Below are positions 51,032 through 59,173 of a stretch of 64,000 nt of DNA, piece after piece. The notes beneath the pieces were generated by a model that made no database searches, was not told where the DNA came from, and was given only the letters and a program-made list of their open reading frames with translations. Position numbers and translations under genes: made by a program. The number at the start of each line of letters is the position of its first letter. Within the stretch, counting starts at the first letter, position 1. This DNA is from Nitrososphaerota archaeon (GTDB lineage: Archaea > Thermoproteota > Nitrososphaeria > Nitrososphaerales > Nitrosopumilaceae): the NCBI GenBank assembly GCA_016215465.1, contig JACRJT010000009.1:1-64000 (forward strand). Direction: 5' to 3'.

Positions 51032-53065
51032 ATGGGAATGAGAGTTTCACTTATTCATAGTCCATACATTGATTATACGAGTTGGCTCAGTGATGGTGTT
51101 ACTCCTCGCTTAAGTTCATACATCCCTACTGGATTATTATCATTGGCAGCAATACTGCGAGATAGTGGACATACAGCTTTATTGTTTGATACTAATAAAT
51201 TCCTAAACGACAATTTTGTTCCCAATATTCCTATGAGGGAAACTTATGCACGTGTTGCAGAATCCATACTCAAGGATAAACCTGATGTTGTGGGATTTAT
51301 GACTGAGTATTATAGTTATCACCATCTTCTTGGCATTTCGCAGATAATCAAACAAATGAATAGGAGATGTACAATTGTTTTCGGTGGACCACAGGCTTCA
51401 GCATGTGATCTAGAGACAATGGAATCGTTTCAAGTGCCGGATATCATAATTCGAGGTGAAGGGGAAGTAACCTTTGCTGAACTCATAACCGCAATTGAAC
51501 ACAACTCAAATATTTCTAATGTTGCAGGTATGACAATACGTAGTCCTGAAGGGCCAAAGCGAACAGACCCGCGCCCATTGATCGCAAATCTGGATGATCT
51601 CCCAATGCCATTATTCGATCTTGTTGACATTAAATCAGATGACTTAGTAAGTATAGAGGCTGGTAGAGGTTGTCCGTTTGCATGTTCCTTCTGTTCGACA
51701 TCTGATTTTTGGTTACGACGTTATCGTATGAAAAGTCCAGAACGAATATGTGGAGAGATCATCCATCTACGCAATAAATATGGTGTTAAGAATATCTCAT
51801 TAATCCATGATTGTCTAACAGCTGAACGTAGTCAAGTTTTGGATCTTTGTGACACAATGGATTCAAAAGGATTAGGTGTTAAATGGGGATGTTCTTCGCG
51901 TACAGATACCATTGACAAGCAGCTTATTGAACGCATGGCAGCGTCTGGTTGTGGTCACCTTTACTTTGGTCTTGAATCTGGTAGTCTAGAGACACAAAGA
52001 CAAATCAACAAGAATCTAGATTTAGAAGATGCATTCAACATAATTAAGTATGCGAGATCTAACGGAATAGAAGTTACAACTCCTTTCATGGTTGGATTTC
52101 CGGGCGAAACCAGAGAGCGACTTGCCAATACATTTGAGGCAATATATCGAGCACTAATCGAAGATGTCTATCTTGTTCAAATCTTTGTTACTGCTCCATA
52201 CGGCGACACTCCGATGCTAGGAGAAAATAAAGAGTATGTTCACTATATGGGGCATTTCTTAGATGTGCTCATGGGTGTCAACGATCTAAGGTACCGAGAC
52301 AATCTTATGAAGAATCACAAAGGGATATTCTCTGGTCATTATAATTATCACACTAGTGGAATTGATGATCTGATTGTGGGCGCAAACCAGTTTTTTCCGT
52401 TATTGAACGAAATCCGATACACCGCCTTAACAATTTGGCGAGAGATAGGTGATCCATTATATCTCTATGAACATTGGATTGATTGGGTGCGGAAATATAA
52501 TGCCACAAATGGTCGTTTTACTGCAACACCGTCTTATGGTAGTTTTCAATCATTCGGAATATTCCTTAACGACTTGAGATCCAGTCTTGTACAACGCATA
52601 CCTTATCTAGAAGAATTGATTGATTTTGAGAGAACTAGACTGGATATACTTAATGTGAGTATGCAATCAAGATCTGATTGCTATAATCCACACCTGTCTC
52701 GTGATTTTACTCATTCACATCCTAAACTAGCACAAAATGTTGTTATCAAAACCTATGTTTATGACATACCGGATATCATTCAAGAACTACGTTCACAACA
52801 AAAACCGCACCCACATTTACTTAATGGGGTCATAGCTATTGTTGGCCGTAACGAAAAAAGTTTAGATGTATTACATCTCAATTCATTTGCTGGCGAACTT
52901 CTTTCCTATTGTAAACAAGGAATGTTGATTGAGGATATGGTTTATCGAATCCAACGTAGACTACAACAGTCTAAAATTCAGATCGAACAAGACAGGGTCA
53001 AAAATATATGTGAAAATGGTATGTTAGAACTTGAGAAATCCAACTTAATTATAGTGGAGAGATAA
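51032..53065 (+). CDS. B12-binding radical SAM protein with C-terminal PqqD-like domain (1)
   Basis: A 677-residue enzyme. Residues about 10-165 are a cobalamin-binding Rossmann domain (TGLLSLAAILRDSGHTALL, IVFGGPQASAC; no DxHxxG, so B12 binds base-off in the way typical of class B radical SAM). Residues about 205-440 are the radical SAM domain with C214, C218 and C221 in GRGCPFACSFCSTSDF, then HLYFGLESGSLE. The last roughly 90 residues (LHLNSFAGELLSYCKQGMLI) are a PqqD-like RiPP recognition element. Such enzymes methylate or cyclise unactivated carbons in peptides. The next gene starts three bases after the stop. Confidence 0.82.
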   Translation: MGMRVSLIHSPYIDYTSWLSDGVTPRLSSYIPTGLLSLAAILRDSGHTALLFDTNKFLNDNFVPNIPMRETYARVAESILKDKPDVVGFMTEYYSYHHLLGISQIIKQMNRRCTIVFGGPQASACDLETMESFQVPDIIIRGEGEVTFAELITAIEHNSNISNVAGMTIRSPEGPKRTDPRPLIANLDDLPMPLFDLVDIKSDDLVSIEAGRGCPFACSFCSTSDFWLRRYRMKSPERICGEIIHLRNKYGVKNISLIHDCLTAERSQVLDLCDTMDSKGLGVKWGCSSRTDTIDKQLIERMAASGCGHLYFGLESGSLETQRQINKNLDLEDAFNIIKYARSNGIEVTTPFMVGFPGETRERLANTFEAIYRALIEDVYLVQIFVTAPYGDTPMLGENKEYVHYMGHFLDVLMGVNDLRYRDNLMKNHKGIFSGHYNYHTSGIDDLIVGANQFFPLLNEIRYTALTIWREIGDPLYLYEHWIDWVRKYNATNGRFTATPSYGSFQSFGIFLNDLRSSLVQRIPYLEELIDFERTRLDILNVSMQSRSDCYNPHLSRDFTHSHPKLAQNVVIKTYVYDIPDIIQELRSQQKPHPHLLNGVIAIVGRNEKSLDVLHLNSFAGELLSYCKQGMLIEDMVYRIQRRLQQSKIQIEQDRVKNICENGMLELEKSNLIIVER

Positions 53066-53068
53066 TTA

Positions 53069-55177
53069 ATGAAGATCTGTTTGGTCAGTACCTTAAGCTA
53101 TGCAGATGTGATAGGAACCAATAATGAAGAAGTTTTCTTAAGAGATTTCTATCTTCCACTAGGGATATTGGCAATTACTCCGATATTTGAAAAACGTGGT
53201 CATAATGTAGAGATTGTGGATCCGAACATTGAGGCGTATGAACAACGACTATCTCATGGTGTGGCATTGTATGATCATGTTATCAATCGCATTCTTGCTG
53301 TAAACCCAGACGCAGTTGGCTTTTCTACTATGTGTGATTCGTACCATCATACTATCATACTAGCTAATAAACTACGTCAAAGAAGTAACGCCCCAATAAT
53401 ATTTGGTGGGCCGCAGGCAACTGCCGTTGCTAGAGAAACACTGGAACAATTTACATCTGTTGATTTTATACTTCGCGGGGAGGCTGAGGCGGCAATACCA
53501 ATCTTACTCGATGCATTGGAAGGACGGACTTCATTCCAAAATGTACCTAATCTCACTTTTCGTGAAAACATGAATATCACAGGGCGTACCGTAGCCAAAG
53601 AGACTCAGAATCCTGCTTTTCATCACAGCACAGGCATAGTCGAAACATTACCTGCTCCATTAATCATAGATATGGATACATTACCAATACCTGCTTTCGA
53701 TCGTTATGCTTTTCTGTCTGGTAAACTGAATTCTCCCAATATAGAAGCTGGTAGAGGTTGTCCGTTTGCATGCGATTTCTGTTCCACTGCACTGTTTTTC
53801 CAACGGAGATACAGGCTAAAAAGTGGTTTACGTATTCTGGAAGAAATGAAAGTTCTTGAAGAGATCTTTGGATATGGTAAAACCTTTCGCTTTATTCATG
53901 ATATGTTGACTGTTGACAAGAAACGTGTAACACAGATGTGTAAAACTCTCTCAGAGGCAATTCCTATCCGTAGTTGGAATTGTTCTGCAAGAATCGATGG
54001 CGTTACAAGTGAACTTCTTGATGTGATGTCACACAGTGGTTGTTCTAGTATTTACTTTGGAATCGAATCTGGTTCACAAGAAATGCAGCAGAAGATGAAG
54101 AAAAGACTCGACTTGGAATATCTATTGCCACGCGTGGAGGAAGCACGCGCACTTGGAATGGAGGTAACACTTTCCTTTATTGCAGGATTCCCAGATGAAA
54201 CATTAGAAGATCTAGAAGAGACACTAAAAATGATTTTTAAAACTATTAGATTACATGGATCGTCAGTAGAGATTCAAATGCACTTATTAGCACCATATGT
54301 TGGAACCGAGCTGTATGAAAAGTATGAACATAGTTTATGTCTTGATGGTTACTTTTCTGACCAGACAGGTCAACCAATCAACGATGTAGATCTAGAAATG
54401 ATTCGTGATAACCCGAAACTATTTTCTAACTTTTTTTATGTTCCAACCAAAAATTACAAACGTGAATTACTGTTTGGACTTGATAGTTTTGTGTACATAT
54501 TATTGAAAGATTACCCGCTTACGCTACTCGCGCTATTCAGCATGATTAACTCTCCTCTAAAAATCTATCTGGATTGGCAGAATATTGCACTACATGATTG
54601 CGAACCGAGGAACCTTGCATTCATAAATGTTGAACGTACAGTAGTTCAAAAAAGCTTCACCCTACTTCTTGAGAAATATTTAATGAATTTCCATCACCCA
54701 ATTTCACAAATTATTAGTGAAATCAAACGCTATGAAGATTTAGTCATCTCTGTGTGGGAAGAAACAAAAAATGACAGTGATGAAACAGTATTGAGCCAAT
54801 TTCCTTTAGTTAGAAAGGGAATAAGAGTTGCAAGTTTCACTATTTCCATAGAAGATATTAAATCTGCGTTGAGAAAGGAAGAAAAATTAAAGTCGATCAG
54901 TGCACATGATAAATATCATTATGTCGTTACTAGAGAGTATTTACGAAATATCAAGACTCTTGCAGTTTCGCCTTTGGTAGGACATATTCTTAATCTTTGT
55001 AATGGGAAACATAGTGTTGACGAAATCATCTTGGAGATGCAGAATGTTCATAATGAATCTGCACCGAATGTTGTAGCAAAGGCATCTCATGATGTTTTCA
55101 ATTTGCTTCACAAAAACAACCTCATAATTGGTATCTCTTCTGATGATGAAGAACAGAGATTGAATATTCGCAATTAA
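53069..55177 (+). CDS. B12-binding radical SAM protein with C-terminal PqqD-like domain (2)
   Basis: A 702-residue paralogue of the preceding protein: a B12-binding domain (YLPLGILAITPIFEKRGHNV, IIFGGPQATAV), a radical SAM domain with C231, C235 and C238 in GRGCPFACDFCSTALFF, SIYFGIESGSQEMQ, and a C-terminal PqqD-like segment (VSPLVGHILNLCNGKHSVDE, VFNLLHKNNLIIG). The two genes share a 26-base identical run over the cysteine motif, so they are tandem duplicates that have since diverged elsewhere. Two copies suggest successive or distinct modifications on one precursor. The substrate is inferred, not shown. Confidence 0.82.
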   Translation: MKICLVSTLSYADVIGTNNEEVFLRDFYLPLGILAITPIFEKRGHNVEIVDPNIEAYEQRLSHGVALYDHVINRILAVNPDAVGFSTMCDSYHHTIILANKLRQRSNAPIIFGGPQATAVARETLEQFTSVDFILRGEAEAAIPILLDALEGRTSFQNVPNLTFRENMNITGRTVAKETQNPAFHHSTGIVETLPAPLIIDMDTLPIPAFDRYAFLSGKLNSPNIEAGRGCPFACDFCSTALFFQRRYRLKSGLRILEEMKVLEEIFGYGKTFRFIHDMLTVDKKRVTQMCKTLSEAIPIRSWNCSARIDGVTSELLDVMSHSGCSSIYFGIESGSQEMQQKMKKRLDLEYLLPRVEEARALGMEVTLSFIAGFPDETLEDLEETLKMIFKTIRLHGSSVEIQMHLLAPYVGTELYEKYEHSLCLDGYFSDQTGQPINDVDLEMIRDNPKLFSNFFYVPTKNYKRELLFGLDSFVYILLKDYPLTLLALFSMINSPLKIYLDWQNIALHDCEPRNLAFINVERTVVQKSFTLLLEKYLMNFHHPISQIISEIKRYEDLVISVWEETKNDSDETVLSQFPLVRKGIRVASFTISIEDIKSALRKEEKLKSISAHDKYHYVVTREYLRNIKTLAVSPLVGHILNLCNGKHSVDEIILEMQNVHNESAPNVVAKASHDVFNLLHKNNLIIGISSDDEEQRLNIRN

Positions 55178-55245
55178 TTAGAAATTAGTGATATGTATTA
55201 CATTTTTAATATAATGATGAATATTGATAAATTTATCTCAAATAG

Positions 55246-55272
55246 GTTCTGTCGGGTCAGCGAGACCTGAAC
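55246..55272 (+). other. Small hairpin downstream of the B12-radical SAM pair
   Basis: GTTC-tgtcg-GGTC-agcga-GACC-t-GAAC folds into two stacked 4-bp stems with one bulge on each side. It lies 70 bases after the last gene of the operon and could be a transcript end or processing structure. No poly-T follows. The surrounding gap 55178-56085 is otherwise AT-rich. Confidence 0.3.
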
Positions 55273-55312
55273 TTGATCCTTGAAAACGACAATATTTTCC
55301 CTATTTTAATAC

Positions 55313-55498
55313 GTGAAAAAATGAATACAGATTTTAGAGTTTTCCTTAATAGTAATTGCTATTGTGGGATTTTCTGTTCCAGCCCTAGAATTTTTGAATA
55401 AACCAGTAATGAATAACTTCGATTATCTCGGATTATCAGGTTTAATTTTGGCATATTACATACTGTTTCATCATATGGCAAAATCACCTATTAATTAA
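55313..55498 (+). pseudogene. Small two-helix membrane protein gene with an early stop
   Basis: From GTG 55313 the frame reads V-K-K, a TGA, then IQILEFSLIVIAIVGFSVPA, LEFLNKPVMNNFDYLGLSGL and ILAYYILFHHMAKSPIN. The two hydrophobic helices and the basic start look like a real small membrane protein whose fourth codon has become a stop. If the TGA is a sequencing error the protein has 61 residues. No Shine-Dalgarno sequence is seen. Confidence 0.35.
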
Positions 55499-55689
55499 AA
55501 ATGTCCCAATTTCATCAAGAATTGGAAGAACCTATTTCTTTACTCATCATTTACAAAATGATCCTACATGATGATACTATAGCAAATTTAATTGGAGATA
55601 TGTGGTTTTGACAGGAGTATTCCAACTTTCCGGTGGTGTTAAAAATAATTCATATCAAACCTGTTGAAATGGTTTACTCTATCTGAATT

Positions 55690-55750
55690 CTTCCAGACTA
55701 GAGTTATTGTGGAAGTTATTTACTGACTCAGTTTGGATCTGGTTGGATTA
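55690..55750 (+). repeat. Degenerate intergenic repeat, copy 2
   Basis: Shares the core TTCCAGACTAGAGTT and part of the following 45 bases (TTATTTA, GTTTGGATC, TTGGA) with 44578-44640, same orientation. The rest of 55499-56085 holds no gene I can support; a 45-codon frame just before 56050 with six cysteines lacks a start. Confidence 0.4.
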
Positions 55751-56085
55751 TCAACAATATGGTACTAATTTGGTTCTATTTCCTCGAGGGGTTTGGTGTA
55801 ATTGATTTGATTCCCCCAAGTTTTGTTAGAATCTAGACTTCAATACCAAGCGAAGCAACTAGTCAAAAGGTTCAAACCCTACACACGGGTCAAATTGAGC
55901 CAAAATGAGTAGGATCTTTTGGATTCGATACTAATTTGGCTAACCCTCGTAAATGTCGTTTAATTAGTTCAAAATGTGGCAAGACAACATGTTGTTATTT
56001 GATGCCACAAAAAACATTTAAAACAGACGCAGGCTTGCCAGAACCTTAAGATCATATTTATACATCTCTAACTTTGGTTTGATTT

Positions 56086-57069
56086 GTGTCTTCGTTAAGA
56101 CTGATGACCTTTAACGTTGAAAACTTACTACAGCGATTTAGATTTAGAGATTTTGAGAAAGATGATCTTTTATCATTAATGGAAGCTGAAACCGAGGCTG
56201 AGCGAGCAGAATTAATCCGTACGTATTGGAATATTTTAAATGATGAGAATCGCGTATTTACGGCTCTAACAATACAACAAGCAAACCCTGATGTTATTTG
56301 CATGCAAGAAGTTGAAAACGATAGAATTCTCAACTTTTTTGGAAAAAGATACATTGATAAAATCTACAAGAATAATAGGGATCCATTCACCTACAAACGA
56401 CTGATAGAAGGTAATGATCCACGTGGTATTGATGTAGCTGTAATGAGTCGTTATGAAATAGAAAGCATATCATCAAACCGTGAGAGACGAGGAGCGGTTC
56501 CATATCCTGATGGTCCCAGAGAGGATAGGATATTTCGACGTGATTGTCTTGAAGTAAACATAAAAAAGAATAATAAAATTTTGACCGTCTTTGTTTGTCA
56601 TTTTAAATCAATGTCTGGTGGAAGAAATGCGACAAAACCGATTCGAGAAATTGAAGCAAGTGAAGTAAAAAAAATTATTGAAGAAAAATTTGCTCAACCT
56701 GCTAATGAAGACTGGGTAATTGTTGGCGATCTTAATGATTATACTGAGACAGATGGTGTTGCTGATGACAACCATGGATTGGGAGCACTTTTGAACAATG
56801 GATTTTCTGTAAACATAGTTAAGAATATAGACAATCCAAAAGATAGGTGGACTCATTACTATTCGGATGATGGTAGTTATCATCAACTGGATTACATTTT
56901 ACTATCTCCCTCATTAGCAGCAAAAAATCTTGGGATAAGGCCCGAAATAATCCGAAATGGACAGCCTTTTAGAGCAGATCGATATACAGGAGATCGCTGG
57001 CCACGAATAGGATTCGAAAGACCAAAAGCCAGTGATCATTGTCCAGTTGTTGCGGATATTAATTTCTAA
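56086..57069 (+). CDS. Endonuclease/exonuclease/phosphatase (EEP) family protein
   Basis: A 327-residue EEP-fold phosphoesterase related to DNase I and inositol-polyphosphate or sphingomyelin phosphatases. Catalytic motifs in order: LRLMTFNVENLLQ (Asn), DVICMQEVEN (metal-binding Glu), VFVCHFKSMSGG (His), VIVGDLNDYTE (Asp/Asn), YHQLDYILLSP (Asp) and KASDHCPVVADI (catalytic Asp-His). All are intact, so it should cleave a phosphodiester or phosphomonoester. There is no signal peptide, so it is cytosolic. The start is a GTG at 56086; an ATG six codons later (MTFNVEN) is possible. The TIM-barrel/LOG pair follows after 247 bases. Confidence 0.88.
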   Translation: MSSLRLMTFNVENLLQRFRFRDFEKDDLLSLMEAETEAERAELIRTYWNILNDENRVFTALTIQQANPDVICMQEVENDRILNFFGKRYIDKIYKNNRDPFTYKRLIEGNDPRGIDVAVMSRYEIESISSNRERRGAVPYPDGPREDRIFRRDCLEVNIKKNNKILTVFVCHFKSMSGGRNATKPIREIEASEVKKIIEEKFAQPANEDWVIVGDLNDYTETDGVADDNHGLGALLNNGFSVNIVKNIDNPKDRWTHYYSDDGSYHQLDYILLSPSLAAKNLGIRPEIIRNGQPFRADRYTGDRWPRIGFERPKASDHCPVVADINF

Positions 57070-57316
57070 ACTTCCGTGATTTTAGAACTTTTTACAACAA
57101 AATACGTATACAGATAATTGATCGGTGAAGATGCTGTTTTAAAATAATCTGATTCTAAAATATTGAAAACTTTTATTAAGATAATATAAAATTTACATTG
57201 TTATCGGGTCTTAAATAGAATTTGCAAATCACGATCAATATTAAATATCGTTCTAATATACAAATTCTAATGATGATTTGTTTTCATGAATTTTATAATT
57301 TGGATGATTAGAGAAA

Positions 57317-59173
57317 ATGTCAAACACGACTAGCATATCAGCTTCCAATTTTTACATCTTATCTTTACATCGTGTGAGAGCATTTGTTTCTCGATTACGA
57401 TTAAAACTTGAAAATGATGAAAATTTTATAAAACGGGAACCAACCCCTCTCCTGCTCTATGAAACAGCTGATGAAATTAAAGATGATTTAGAACATAAAC
57501 TTGATGACTTAATAAAAAAATTCCCAAAAGTTTCAAACGTGCGTAAACCTGTTTGTGAAATTATTGCTAATCTTTCATCATCTCAAAATAATGGTTTATT
57601 GTTATTAAACGAATATCATTCCTTACTTGATGTTGAACTTAAATGGTTACCAGAGGAAACAAAAGAAGGCCGTGATTTTATTGAGATATCTGCTGATAAA
57701 AATTCAGTCAATTTTACTATTCTAAAAGATACATTTGAATTTTCAGAAATTGGTGAAGCAGTAAATCTGCAACAAAATAATGGGAAATTCTTAGCTCAAA
57801 TAATTGAATTGAATCAATCTAGTCGAATTAAAAGCGAAAAAAAAACAATAGAACAACTAGCAGCTATTGAAGCGTGCTATTACAAGGTGTCTATGGGCGC
57901 TCAAATTCCACTAGGATATCAAGGATTGGGCACAGCTGGATTCCGTGATGTTCAAACTTGTCTATCTATTGCAGATCCCGGTGACGGTCACATCAATATT
58001 ACTAGTCACCATAAAGATCTACTTCACGGTTCTATCATCCATATAGAACATATTGATCGTGATAAGGAAGCGAATAAAGAAATTATTGAGCCATATCGTC
58101 TACCTGCATTGAGAAATGTATCCAAAGTACGCTTACATTTTGGAAGTAGTGCTCCATGCACTGTTTTCATTGGAAGACCCATTTTTGAGAATCATAAAAT
58201 TGGCACAGATCAAAATCTTTTTCATTTTGACTTGTTAAAAACAAGCCATTTAATTTCATCTGCTTGTTCTGCTATGTTTGCGTATGGAATTGCGGATTGT
58301 AAAATAGCAATTGAACGTATGACTGTTTCGCAAGCAATCACATTTATGAAAGCAGTTGTTGGTAATGTAGTTCGCGATGAAAATACACAATATTTATCTG
58401 CTGCATTTAACATTAACACTCCAATCATTGATGATAGATCCAATACGCCGATAGAGATTTCAAATCGATTTCAGATTGCATCTATTGGTATTGAAATTGC
58501 ATTTCAAGGCGGATTTGAAAAAATCACTTGGGATGGTGCATCTAACCAGATACCGAGTGTACCGATTATAGAACAACTAACACATGAACAAATTGTTGAA
58601 TTAGTCCATCGTTCACACGAATTGGGTTTAGAGACCTACATCTCCGCCGGCATGAGACCAGATCACATGGAGTTAGCAGTTCATACTGGAGTAGATGGTG
58701 TTGGGATTGGTACCAGCCTTCATTATAGTGATCCTGACACTAAGCTAATGGGTGCTCTAAAACCTGAAGCAATTGGCGAGGTACTTATATTTCGAGATCA
58801 AGCTGAGAAATCAACACTTGGTAAAGCGGCCAAAATGTTGGCTAGGTTAGATCGAATGTTTTTTGAAAAATTACTCACCGAAGAACAGAATCAAATTCGC
58901 CTGATGCTTTATCAACAGCTTAAAAATAAGGAAACCCAATTACTTGAAAAAACTCTCTCTGACACAACAGATATGGAAGATCTTCCGGCTGGAGGTCATC
59001 CAATTATTCAACAAGGTCAAAGATTTCTCTTCTGTGCAAAATCTACTCAATTTGCACCTAATCCGTCAAAAAGATTTCTTAACGACGTCATTGCCGCGAT
59101 TAAAGGATCTGATATCGATAGAATCAAACATTATTTACACACACAACGAAAGGATATTGTAGATGTCCAATAA
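57317..59173 (+). CDS. Uncharacterised TIM-barrel-like protein, 618 aa
   Basis: A 618-residue soluble protein. The first 160 residues are mostly helical. From about 190 (LAAIEACYYKVSMGAQIPLG) a barrel-like pattern follows, ending in LTHEQIVELVHRSHELGLET then YISAGMRPDHMELAVHTGVD and GVGIGTSLHY (about residues 420-470). This last block is the phosphate-binding end of a TIM barrel like those of 4-HFC-P synthase (MfnB) or similar aldolase/synthase barrels. A helical tail of 120 residues follows. It overlaps the next gene by 11 bases, so the two are translated together. The reaction is unknown. Confidence 0.6.
   Translation: MSNTTSISASNFYILSLHRVRAFVSRLRLKLENDENFIKREPTPLLLYETADEIKDDLEHKLDDLIKKFPKVSNVRKPVCEIIANLSSSQNNGLLLLNEYHSLLDVELKWLPEETKEGRDFIEISADKNSVNFTILKDTFEFSEIGEAVNLQQNNGKFLAQIIELNQSSRIKSEKKTIEQLAAIEACYYKVSMGAQIPLGYQGLGTAGFRDVQTCLSIADPGDGHINITSHHKDLLHGSIIHIEHIDRDKEANKEIIEPYRLPALRNVSKVRLHFGSSAPCTVFIGRPIFENHKIGTDQNLFHFDLLKTSHLISSACSAMFAYGIADCKIAIERMTVSQAITFMKAVVGNVVRDENTQYLSAAFNINTPIIDDRSNTPIEISNRFQIASIGIEIAFQGGFEKITWDGASNQIPSVPIIEQLTHEQIVELVHRSHELGLETYISAGMRPDHMELAVHTGVDGVGIGTSLHYSDPDTKLMGALKPEAIGEVLIFRDQAEKSTLGKAAKMLARLDRMFFEKLLTEEQNQIRLMLYQQLKNKETQLLEKTLSDTTDMEDLPAGGHPIIQQGQRFLFCAKSTQFAPNPSKRFLNDVIAAIKGSDIDRIKHYLHTQRKDIVDVQ

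Noticed and set aside
55868-55900. tRNA-like GGTTCAAACCC motif
   Set aside because: Only the loop-like core is present; there is no cloverleaf in either direction.
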